A stretch of 64,000 nt of DNA from Aliishimia sp963721175. Lineage in GTDB: Bacteria; Pseudomonadota; Alphaproteobacteria; Rhodobacterales; Rhodobacteraceae. The notes beneath the pieces are model-generated. The model did not search any database. It was given only the letters and a program-made list of their open reading frames with translations, and had not been told where the DNA came from. Positions 8,631 to 16,691 of the stretch are shown here, piece by piece. The position numbers were made by a program, and so were the translations under genes. The stretch is from positions 80,797 through 144,796 of the forward strand of contig CAVRIG010000001.1 of the NCBI GenBank assembly GCA_963721175.1. Direction: 5' to 3'. Each line of letters opens with the position of its first letter. Within the stretch, counting starts at the first letter, position 1.

Positions 8631-9035
8631 ATGAGCGTAGAGCGTATCAACCCAGACACGATGTATGACAGTCTCGCCTCCGGCTTTTCGCACGCGGCCG
8701 TCTCCGACGGTGGCCGGTTGCTGCACCTTGCCGGGCAGGTGGCCTGGGACAAGGATGGCAACCTGGTCGGTGCGGGCGACCTGGCCGCGCAGGCGCGGCA
8801 GTGTCTCGCCAACCTGGCCGAGGTGCTCGCCTCGCAAGGTGCGACCCCGGCTGACCTTGTTCGCATTCGTACCTACGTCGTCGACCATACGCCCGACAAG
8901 CTCGGCCCGGTCAGCGCGGAACTGATGGCCTTCTACGGGGATGCCACGCCCGCGCCGAATACCTGGATCGGCATTCCGGCACTGGCGCTGCCGGATTTCC
9001 TGATCGAGATCGAGGGCACGGCGTTGCTGAAATGA
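8631..9035 (+). CDS. RidA/YjgF/Rid family protein
   Basis: A 134-residue protein of the Rid family, which typically hydrolyses reactive enamine/imine intermediates made by amino-acid-oxidising or PLP enzymes. Family landmarks are LHLAGQVAWDKDGNLVG, QARQCLANLAEVLASQGAT, VRIRTYVVD and the terminal FLIEIEGTALL. At the position of the catalytic arginine of RidA (PARS in E. coli) this protein reads PAPNTW, so the arginine appears replaced by asparagine and classical imine deaminase activity is doubtful. The start ATG at 8631 has AGGAG seven bases upstream. It lies 103 bases after the oxidoreductase, probably in the same transcript, and is convergent with the thioesterase at 9052. Confidence 0.88.
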   Translation: MSVERINPDTMYDSLASGFSHAAVSDGGRLLHLAGQVAWDKDGNLVGAGDLAAQARQCLANLAEVLASQGATPADLVRIRTYVVDHTPDKLGPVSAELMAFYGDATPAPNTWIGIPALALPDFLIEIEGTALLK

Positions 9036-9051
9036 CCTGACCCAAGCGGGA

Positions 9052-9483
9052 TCAGAAGCCCAGTTCGTCGGGAGTCGAAAGCCATTTCGCAAGCGTGGCG
9101 CTGACCGCTTCGGGCCATCTGATCGAAATGTGCTTGTCGAGATCGCTGGCGGCCAAGATCTGCGTGCTGGTCCACCGGATCTCGTCGCCGCAGCTGATGC
9201 GGTGGCGCAGCGTAACCGAGGACTTGCCGATCTTCGTGACACCCAGCTCGAACGACAGCACCTCGCCGAAAAAGGACGGTTTCGAGAAATCGCAGCTCAG
9301 GTGAACCGTCGGCGTGCCCCAGCGTTCGTTCCAGATGATGCTGTGCCAGGGAAAGCCGATATGCGCCCAGAATTCCTCGTTCACGCCGTTCAGGATATCG
9401 AGATACGAGGGGAAGTAAGCGGTTCCCGAGATGTCGCAGTCGCCAAATCGCAACTCGCGCTGCGTGGTGAAGATCTTGTTCAT
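9052..9483 (-). CDS. Acyl-CoA thioesterase, 4-hydroxybenzoyl-CoA thioesterase-like hotdog fold
   Basis: A 143-residue single hotdog-domain protein. The N-terminal signature RELRFGDCDISGTAYFPSYL contains the Asp of the 4HBT/YbgC catalytic loop (FGDCDISG), and the helix ILNGVNEEFWAHIG follows. The remainder (FFGEVLSFELGVTKIGKSSV) is typical of the 4HBT_2 subgroup. It should cleave a CoA thioester in the cytoplasm; the acyl group cannot be told. It ends 16 bases from the convergent RidA gene and has a 342-base upstream spacer, so it is probably monocistronic. Confidence 0.85.
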   Translation of the reverse strand: MNKIFTTQRELRFGDCDISGTAYFPSYLDILNGVNEEFWAHIGFPWHSIIWNERWGTPTVHLSCDFSKPSFFGEVLSFELGVTKIGKSSVTLRHRISCGDEIRWTSTQILAASDLDKHISIRWPEAVSATLAKWLSTPDELGF

Positions 9484-9825
9484 GGTGTCGCGCCCTCAGC
9501 ATCCGTCCGCGACTGTTAGAGCATCATGCGCTGACGGTCCATGCGGACGGACGCAGTCGCGGGCGGGGCTGTTGCCGTCTTGCCGGTTCTCCGCAGAAGG
9601 GTGGAGGAGACGCGGACCTTCCGACCCCTTGCGCGACATCTCCGCCACCTCGCCGGACCACGCTGACGGCGGACGTAACCCCCGCGTTCGACCGGGTTGG
9701 CGGCGACACGCGTTAACCATTTTGCGACAAATATTTGGGCCGTGAATGCAACCTTTTGTCGGACTCGAATGTTTCAAACCCAGACGCGGCAACGAGATGT
9801 GCCGCATGAAACTTGAGAGGACGAC
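9484..9825. other. Intergenic region between thioesterase and PRC-barrel genes
   Basis: No gene is recognised in these 342 bases. The first two thirds are GC-rich and featureless. From about 9708 the composition becomes AT-rich, which is where the promoter of the PRC-barrel gene should lie. No GGAAC-type EcfG element is present. The ribosome site for the gene at 9826 is the GAGAGGACG just upstream of its ATG. Confidence 0.4.
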
Positions 9826-11157
9826 ATGAGAAACCTACTCGCAACAACTGCGATCGCCGCGATGATGTCGCTGCCTGCCGCAGCGCAACAATCGTCGGAT
9901 TCGACCCAGACCGACCAGACGGCAAGCAATTCGCAGTCCGGTCAGCAGCAGGCGTCGAACGATCCGCAACTGCAGAACCGCGGCATGACGATCAATGCAT
10001 CCGACCTGATCCAGCACTCCGTGCACGTCAGGAGCGAAGGCTCGGGCGCGCAGGAACAACTGCCCGAAGAGATGGCTGACGCACCCGACAGTTGGGAAGA
10101 CGCGGGTGAGATCGAAGACATCATCATGACCCGCGACGGTCAGCCGAAATCTGTCGTGCTGAACGCCGGTGAATTCCTCGGGATGTCCGACAAGCAGATC
10201 GAAACCTCCTTCGAAGACCTCCGGTTGGTGCGCGACAGCGATGACGAAGGCGAATTCTTCATCGTCTACACCGGCGACCGAAGCAAGCTGGAGCAGTCCG
10301 AGGATTACGACACGGCGGCACGCGAAGAGCGTGGCGACATGTCCTACAACGAGCAGAGCGGCAGCATGGACACGGCCCAGGCCGCCGGCGGTGCAGCCGC
10401 TGGTGCTGCAGCCACTCAGTCGCAAAGCGACAACTCCACCGAGACTGCACAGAACGACAGTTCGATGCAGAGCGACGAGGAGTCCGGTCAGCAGGCGCAG
10501 TCCGACATACGACGACCGACCGAGACCGCGCAGAGCGACAGCGGCTCAATGCAGACCGACGAAGAGGGCACAGAGCAGGCTCAGTCGGACACCGGTGACA
10601 CCGAGATGGAGACGGCAGACTCCGAAGAAGGTGTCGTGCTGAACGAAGGCGAAGATACGCAGCAGGCCGAATCGGAGATGAGCGACGACCAGACGGAGAC
10701 CGCGCAGACCGGCGATACCGAGACCGGCACGCTGATCACCCAAGGCGAAGCCACCGAACAGGCTCAGGCGGACAGCGAAGAGCAGATGCAGTCGGAAGAA
10801 TCCCAGATGGCGGAGACCGAAGAGATGGACGCGACCGCGACGGAAGATGGGACCACCTATCTCGCTCAGACCGACCGTGACGCGCTGACGGCCGAAGACA
10901 TGGAAGGGCTGTCCGTCTACGGCACGGGTGGTGAAGACATCGGCGAGATTTCCGAATTGCTGATCGCCGACAGCGGCAAGATCAACAACGTCGTGATCGA
11001 CGTCGGCGGTTTCCTCGGCATCGGCGAGAAAAGGGTCTCCGTGCCCTTTGATGAACTGAAGCTGTCCCGCGGAGACGGCGGCATGATGAACGAACTGCGG
11101 GTCGACGTGGACTACAGCGAGGAAGAGCTGGAAAACATGCAGTCCTGGGAAGACTGA
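9826..11157 (+). CDS. Exported protein with two PRC-barrel domains separated by an acidic Gln/Ser/Thr-rich linker
   Basis: A 443-residue protein with a Sec signal peptide (MRNLLATTAIAAMMSLPAAA, cleavage near residue 20). Two PRC-barrel-like domains can be seen. The first is at about 50-150 (DAGEIEDIIMTRDGQPKSVV, GEFLGMSDKQI, SFEDLRLVRD). The second is at about 355-440 (SVYGTGGEDIGEISELLIAD, GGFLGIGEKRVSVPFDELKL). Between them lie about 190 residues very rich in Q, S, T, E and D with the recurring units ETAQSD, TEQAQSD and MQSDEES, low in hydrophobics and probably disordered. PRC-barrel exported proteins are common in Rhizobiales and Rhodobacteraceae with unclear roles, often stress linked. 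It is monocistronic with its own terminator. Confidence 0.85.
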   Translation: MRNLLATTAIAAMMSLPAAAQQSSDSTQTDQTASNSQSGQQQASNDPQLQNRGMTINASDLIQHSVHVRSEGSGAQEQLPEEMADAPDSWEDAGEIEDIIMTRDGQPKSVVLNAGEFLGMSDKQIETSFEDLRLVRDSDDEGEFFIVYTGDRSKLEQSEDYDTAAREERGDMSYNEQSGSMDTAQAAGGAAAGAAATQSQSDNSTETAQNDSSMQSDEESGQQAQSDIRRPTETAQSDSGSMQTDEEGTEQAQSDTGDTEMETADSEEGVVLNEGEDTQQAESEMSDDQTETAQTGDTETGTLITQGEATEQAQADSEEQMQSEESQMAETEEMDATATEDGTTYLAQTDRDALTAEDMEGLSVYGTGGEDIGEISELLIADSGKINNVVIDVGGFLGIGEKRVSVPFDELKLSRGDGGMMNELRVDVDYSEEELENMQSWED

Positions 11158-11177
11158 CCCCGAGACTTTCCCCGACT

Positions 11178-11207
11178 GGAGGCCGGAACAATCCGGCCTC
11201 CTTTTTT
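11178..11207 (+). terminator. Rho-independent terminator of the PRC-barrel gene
   Basis: Perfect nine-base stem GGAGGCCGG (11178-11186), six-base loop AACAAT, complementary CCGGCCTCC (11193-11201), then a six-T run (11202-11207). It begins 21 bases after the stop codon. Confidence 0.92.
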
Positions 11208-11362
11208 CATTTGCGGCCGCGGAGGCTGCCGACGGGCGAGCAGGTTCAGGATTGGCCCGGATGCCGTTGGAACTTCTGAACGCCGCGTCGGTTGATCCGG
11301 AACGTCGTGCTCGATCGGGCGTGGCGGAAATTCATTGGAAGCCTTGATCATTGGAGATGCCC

Positions 11363-11978
11363 ATGCCCGACCGGAAACCTTTCACCCGACGCGGTTTGTC
11401 GCGTCGCGATTTTCTCGGATCGTCGGGAGCGGTGTCCGCGACCATAGGACTGTCGGGCGCCAGGGCCGAGGCGCAGAGCCGGGAGGTCGAGGCGGGCACG
11501 GGCAACCTGATGACCGTGACCCTGACTGTGAATGGACAAGCCCGGACGATGAGCGTGGAGCCGCGCACGACGCTGGTCGAGGCGCTGCGCGACATGCTCG
11601 GCCTGACCGGCACCAAGATCGGCTGCAACCAGGGCCAGTGCGGCGCCTGCACCGTCCTTCTCGACGGGCGGCGGGTCAATTCCTGCCTCACGCTCGCCGT
11701 CGCCGCGGACGGGCGCCGAGATCGTCACGTCGAGGGGCTGGCCGACCCCGGCGGCGACCTGCACCCGATGCAGGCCGCGTTCGCCGAACAGGACGCGTTC
11801 CAGTGCGGCTATTGCACGCCGGGGCAGATCCTGTCGGCCATCGCCTGCATCGACGAGGGCCATGCCGGCAGACGCGGCCGAGATCCGCGAATACATGAGC
11901 GGCAACCTTTGCCGCTGCGGCGCCTATCCCAACATCGTCGCCGCGGTCGAAGCCGTGCGCGACGCGCAGGAGGGCTGA
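11363..11978 (+). CDS. paoA: Periplasmic aldehyde oxidoreductase, [2Fe-2S] subunit (PaoA/YagT-like), frameshifted
   Basis: Small iron-sulfur subunit of a molybdenum hydroxylase. It carries a twin-arginine export signal (SRRDFLGSSGAVSATIG), which marks the PaoA/YagT class exported folded with its partners. [2Fe-2S] motifs: GCNQGQCGACTVLLDG for the plant-type cluster and CGYCTPGQ followed by GNLCRCGAYPN for the second cluster. The chosen ATG is at 11363, with TTGGAG upstream; an ATG at 11357 is possible. The reading frame breaks near 11711, returns near 11729 and breaks again near 11869, so the total length is not a multiple of three. It is directly followed by the FAD and molybdopterin subunit genes. 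Confidence 0.82.
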
Positions 11979-11981
11979 GCC

Positions 11982-12997
11982 ATGCGGAATTTCGCATATC
12001 ACCGCCCCGCCAGCCTGTCGGACGCGATCGAGGCGGCCGCGGCGCCGAGGACGCCGAATCCTCGCCGGCGGCACCACCATGGTCGATCTGATGAAGATCG
12101 GCGTGCGCGAGCCCGACGCGCTCGTCGACATCACCGGCCTGCGCCGAACTCGAAGGGTATCGAGGTCGGCAGCGGACCGGATCACGCTTCGGCGCGCTGG
12201 CGCGGATGGCGGACGTGGCCGGTGACGACGCCATCGACGACCGCGGCGCCGGTGCTGATCGGAATCGCTCTGGAAGGCGGCGAGCCCGCAATTGCGCAAC
12301 GCCGCGCGCCTGGGCGGCAACATCCTGCAGCGCACGCGGTGCCCCTATTTCCGCGACACCGCCTATGCGCAGTGCAACAAGCGCGCGCCCGGATCGGGCT
12401 GCGCCGCGCTCGAGGGCGGCGAGACCGACATGCACGCCATCCTCGGCGGGTCCGAGGCTTGCGTCGCGATGTATCCCGGCGATTTCGCGCAGGCGCTGAT
12501 CGCCTTCGACGCCGAGGTGGCGACCGAGGGCCCGGGCGGCACCCGCACCATCCCCTTCGCCGACCTGCACGTCCTGCCCGGCGACACGCCCGAGATCGAA
12601 ACGATGCTGGAGCCCGGCGAGATCGTCACGCGGATCGACGGTGCCGGTCATCCCCGCGCTGAAGGCCAGCCACTACCTCAAGGCCCGCGACCGCGAAAGC
12701 TATGCGTTCGCCAGCGCCTCGGCGGCGGTCGGCGTCTGGAAATGGACGGCGATACCGTCCGGGACGTGCGCATCGCGCTGGGCGGCGTCGCCTCGGTGCC
12801 CTGGCGCGCGCAGCGCGGCCGAAGAGAGCGCTGAAGGGCGGGCCGCTGACCGAGGAGACGGCCCGCGAGGCCGGCCGCATCGCCTTCGAGGACGCGCAGC
12901 CGCTCGAAGGGTCGGAGTACAAGATCAAGCTCGGCGCCGACGTTGTCGCCGGTGCGCTGATGACGGCGCAAGTGCGCGCGCGAAAGGAGGCGAATGA
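11982..12997 (+). CDS. paoB: Periplasmic aldehyde oxidoreductase, FAD and [4Fe-4S] subunit (PaoB/YagS-like), heavily frameshifted
   Basis: FAD-binding subunit of the CoxM/PaoB class. It starts MRNFAYHRPASLSDAIEAAA at ATG 11982, three bases after the small subunit. The FAD motif AGGTTMVDLMK is readable after correcting frame near 12060. The stretch from 12292 to 12440 is intact and shows LGGNILQRTRCPYFRD followed by CNKRAPGSGCAA: the extra cysteines expected for the [4Fe-4S] cluster that distinguishes PaoB/YagS from ordinary XdhB/CoxM. At least six single-base shifts are visible (for example near 12045, 12150, 12166, 12175, 12188 and 12274). The stop at 12995-12997 overlaps the start of the large subunit. 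Confidence 0.8.
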
Positions 12998-15284
12998 TGG
13001 CCCAGACGATCAACACCGCAGTCACCCGCACCGATGCGCCGCGCAAGGTGACCGGCACCGCGACCTATGCCGCCGACGTGATGCCCGCCGGGCATGCTGC
13101 ACGGCGCGCTCGCCACCTCGGCGATCGCCGTGGGCACGTTGACCGGCCATCGACACCAGCAGCGCCGAGGCCGAGCCGGGCGTCGTGGCGGTCTTCACCC
13201 ACGAGAACCTGCCCGACTACAAGACCGTCAAGGGGTTCTATGCCGGCGGGCCCGGCATCGGCGAGCTTCTGGCCGATGGAAGGCACCGAGATCAAATATG
13301 CGGGCCAGCCCATCGCCTATGTCGTGGCCGAAACCGCCGCCGCCGCCCGGCGCGGCGCGCAACTGATCGAGGCGACCTACGAGGAGGCGCGCGGCAGCGC
13401 ATCCACATGGACCCCGGCGAAAGCTTCGTCGTCGGCGCGCAAGGGGACGCCAAGGGCATGGTCACCACCAAGGGCGACGTCAGCCAAGGGCCTCGCCGAC
13501 GCCGCGCAGACGGTCGAGGTGGAATACACCACGCCGTTCCAGCACCACAATCCGATGGAGATGTTCGCCGCCACCGCCGAATGGCGGCGGCGACCGGCTG
13601 ACCGTCTGGATGCCGTCGCAATCGGTGCGCACCCTGCGCGCGCGGCATCGCTGCGGCCTACGGGCTGCCGGAAACGGCGGTGCGGGTGATCTCGCCCTTC
13701 GTCGGCGGCGCCTTCGGCTCGAAGGCCGGGATCACGCCCTATACGATGCTGACCATCGCCGCGGCGAAGGCGGTGCGGCGCGCCGGTGCGCCTGATCGTG
13801 ACGCGGCCGCAGATGTACACCGTCGCCACGTTCCGGCCCGAGAGCGTGCAGACGCTTCCGGCTGGGCGCCGATGCGGACGGGCAGGCTGACGGCGTTCGA
13901 GCATATCGAGATCGCGCAGACCTCGCAGTTCGACGCGGTGGTCAATCCGGGCACGCACATGACCCGGGCGATGTATGCCTGCCCGAACATCCACACCGAA
14001 CAGCGGCTGGCGCGGTCGGACACCAATACCGGCGGGCTTCATGCGCGCGCCGAACGAGATGCAGACCTTCTTTGGCCTCGAACAGCGCGATGGACGAGCT
14101 GGCGCACAAGCTGGAGCATGGACCCGGTGGAGCTGCGCCGCGTCAACGACACGCGACCGGCACCCGGTCGAGGACGTGCCGTTCTCCTCGCGCTCGCTGA
14201 TGGAGTGCTACGACGCGGTGTCGGAAAGCTTCGGCTGGGCCGGGCGCGATGCCGACGGTCGGCGGCATGACCGATGGCGACTGGCTGGTCGGCTACGGCT
14301 GCGCCACCGCGACCTATCCCACGAACATCCTCGCCCTCCAACGCGCGGGTGCGGATGCAGGGCGACGGCCATGCCTATCATCGAACTTGCCGCACATGAC
14401 GTCGGCACCGGCAGCTACACGATCTTCGCGCAGATCGCGGCGGCGCGGCTCGGCCTGCCGGTCGGCGCCTGCGACGTGGTGATGGGTGAGGCCGAGCCTG
14501 CCGCTGGCGCCGATTTCGGGCGGCTCCACCACGGCGGCGTCGGCGGGATCGGCCGTGCATCGACGCCTGCATGCAACGTCGCGGCCGAGGTCGCGCGGCA
14601 AGTTCGGCGCAGTGCAGGACGGTCCGCTTTGCGGGCGTCGATCCCGACCGCGATCACGCTCGACGAGGGCGTGCTGCGCGGGCCCGGACGGGCAGAGCCA
14701 GTCGCTGGTCGACGCGCTGGCGTCGACCCCGCGTGGCGAGGTCGACGGCGGAGGGCGACTTCCGGCACCCGGCGCTGACCGACAAGGACTGATCCGCGCG
14801 ACCTATCAAGGCGGCTATGGCGCTGCCGGACCGGTCACGCCGGAAATGGCGATGTTCGCCTTCGGCGCCGAGATGGCGGAGGTGCGCGTGCACCGCTGGA
14901 CGCACGAGATCCGCGTGCCGCGCCTGCACGGCGCCTTTGCGGCCGGCACGTGGCTCAACCGCAAGACGGCGCATTCGCAGCTGATGGGCGGGATGGTCTG
15001 GGGCATCGGCTCGGCGCTCCACGAGGTGACCGAGACCGACGAGCCGCGCGCGCGCTTCCTCAACGCCAACATCGCGGAATACCTGATCCCGGTGAACGCC
15101 GGACATCCGCGAGGTGCGCGTCGAGATGCTCGAGGAGCAGGACGACTACGTCAACCCGCTGGGCGTGAAGGGCATCGGCGAGCTGGGCATCGTCGGAACC
15201 GCCGCCGCGATCGCAAACGCCGTGCATCACGCGACGGGAACGCGTGTCCGCCGGCTGCCCATCGCGATGTCGGATCTCGTCTAG
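12994..15284 (+). CDS. paoC: Periplasmic aldehyde oxidoreductase, molybdenum-cofactor subunit (PaoC/YagR-like), heavily frameshifted
   Basis: Catalytic Mo subunit, about 760 codons once frames are joined, close to the PaoC length. It starts MAQTINTAVTRTDAPRKVTG with AAAGGAGG just upstream; the first of two adjacent ATGs is used. Recognisable pieces in order across the three frames: PFQHHNPMEMFAAT, VISPFVGGAFGSKAG (Moco-binding glycines), FMRAPNEMQTFFGLE, HDVGTGSYTIFAQIAAA, and near the C terminus GVKGIGELGIVGTAAAIAN, which contains the active-site Glu. The breaks occur every 50-200 bases, yet the encoded residues stay conserved, so I read this as sequence error rather than decay. Substrates of this class are aromatic and aliphatic aldehydes. 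No PaoD-type chaperone gene is seen nearby. Confidence 0.8.
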
Positions 15285-15336
15285 GTCGCGCTTCACCCGC
15301 CGGTTCAGAAAGCCCTGGGACAAAATCTTGCCCAAT

Positions 15337-15371
15337 GAAAAAGCCCCGCCGCAAATATGTGCGGAAGGGCT
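15337..15371 (-). terminator. Rho-independent terminator of the coiled-coil gene
   Basis: On the minus strand AGCCC-TTCCGCA pairs with TGCGGCG-GGGCT around a short AT loop, and is followed by five Ts and CATTGGG. It lies about 25 bases beyond the stop of the gene at 15394. On the plus strand there is no T-run, so it serves the minus-strand gene. Confidence 0.75.
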
Positions 15372-15393
15372 CATTAATGAGATTGCTTTGGCG

Positions 15394-16494
15394 TCAGTCG
15401 CTTTCGCTGGCGCTGTCGTCCGTAGAAGATCCGCTATTGCCACTCTGGTTCGACGATTGCGAAGCCTCTTGGTTCTGGCTGGATCCCGAATTCTCACCGG
15501 ATTGCGAACCTTCCTGACCACGCGTCCAGGATTCGTCCGACTGACCGTCGGTTTGACCCGACCCGCCGGTCACGACCGTCCATCCGTTGTCCAAAGTTGA
15601 AGAGCCACTATCCGTGGACGAAGAGGTCATTGCATCTTCGCTTGTCTGCAACGAGCTGATCCGCTCCTCGATTTCAGCCAGACGCGATGCGCGCTGGTCG
15701 ATGTTTTCGGCAAGTTCGGCGATGAACCCGCGCAATTCGTTCCGTTGCTCGAGCGCGCTGTCGATATCGCTCTGCAAGGTGTCGCTCCGTTGCGACAGCG
15801 AGGCCACCTGCTGGTCGAGCGTGTCGCGGCGCGAGGTCATGTCCGCCATCTGCTGTTCCATGGCGGAGATGTCTTCCTCCAGCTTTTTGTTCTTCTGGGT
15901 GTTTTCCTGCAATGCGGTTTCGGAGGTCGCCACTTCCTCGGACAAGCGCGAACTGTCCTCTGCCAGCGATGCCAGGTTTTCCCGCATGTTCGCTTCGGCA
16001 TTCCGCGCCTCTTCCAGGCGGGAGTTTGCATCGTCGAGTTCCGCCTGCTGCGTGGTGATCTGCTCTTCGATCTCGGACCTGCGCGTCTCGAAGCTCTCCA
16101 TCTCCTCGCGCAGGGGCGCGACTTGCTCCTGCATCTGGGCCAGGCTTTCCTCCTGACGTGCGACCTCGGTGGTGAGCTCCTCGTTACGGCTTTCCATCTC
16201 TTCGATCTGCGATTGCAACGTGTCGACCTCGGATTGCGCCGCGGTGCGCTGGCCTTCCAGGTTTTCGAGTTCGGGACGCAGACCGTCGATCTGAATTTGC
16301 AGTTCCTCGAGCGTGCCGGCCGCGTCCTCCTGTGACGCCAGTGACACTTCGAGCGAGCTGATCGAGGTGTTCAATCTCTCCTCGGTCCGGGACGCATTCA
16401 CGCCGAAATAGATCGCGAACAGCCAGCCGATCACTGCGATGGCACCGACCAAGATGAGTTTTCCGTCTGAAGTCCTGCCGTTGTCGTTCGCCAC
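15394..16494 (-). CDS. Membrane-anchored coiled-coil protein of unknown function
   Basis: A 366-residue protein. One N-terminal membrane helix (LILVGAIAVIGWLFAIYFGV, about residues 13-32) is followed by a long heptad-rich coiled coil (about 40-280) dominated by E, Q, S, L and R, as in SQIEEMESRNEELTTEVARQ. The tail of about 85 residues is rich in S, G, Q, N and D (SQSSNQSGNSGSS). The chosen start is GTG at 16494, preceded by AAAGGAG at good spacing; upstream in-frame codons lack this. I do not recognise a named family. The layout resembles inner-membrane-tethered periplasmic coiled-coil proteins. A predicted EcfG promoter (16554-16578) places it in the general stress response. It ends with its own terminator. 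Confidence 0.82.
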   Translation of the reverse strand: MANDNGRTSDGKLILVGAIAVIGWLFAIYFGVNASRTEERLNTSISSLEVSLASQEDAAGTLEELQIQIDGLRPELENLEGQRTAAQSEVDTLQSQIEEMESRNEELTTEVARQEESLAQMQEQVAPLREEMESFETRRSEIEEQITTQQAELDDANSRLEEARNAEANMRENLASLAEDSSRLSEEVATSETALQENTQKNKKLEEDISAMEQQMADMTSRRDTLDQQVASLSQRSDTLQSDIDSALEQRNELRGFIAELAENIDQRASRLAEIEERISSLQTSEDAMTSSSTDSGSSTLDNGWTVVTGGSGQTDGQSDESWTRGQEGSQSGENSGSSQNQEASQSSNQSGNSGSSTDDSASESD

Positions 16495-16553
16495 CTGAAA
16501 TCTCCTTTGCCAGCGCCGCCGGGCGACACCCGGTGCCGCCATCATGTTGAACA

Positions 16554-16578
16554 AACGGCACTGGGCCCGTTTGGTTCC
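16554..16578 (-). promoter_or_regulatory. Predicted EcfG (general stress sigma factor) promoter
   Basis: On the minus strand GGAAC (16578-16574) is followed by exactly 16 bases and then CGTT (16557-16554), continuing TTGTT. This matches the alphaproteobacterial EcfG consensus GGAAC-N16/17-CGTT. It lies 60 bases upstream of the GTG start of the coiled-coil gene. A perfect inverted repeat GGTTCC-ACT-GGAACC lies next to it at 16592-16606. It presents a second GGAAC toward the divergent lipid kinase gene, whose -10 (GGTT after 16 bases) is only a partial match. Confidence 0.65.
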
Positions 16579-16691
16579 TCTTCCGCGAGAGGGTTCCACT
16601 GGAACCTGCAGAACGGTCGCGGGTTGTCGTTTCGTCTGCGGACGCCAGATCCATCCCGAATCTGGAACAGCGTGGCACGAGGAAGCGCGAA

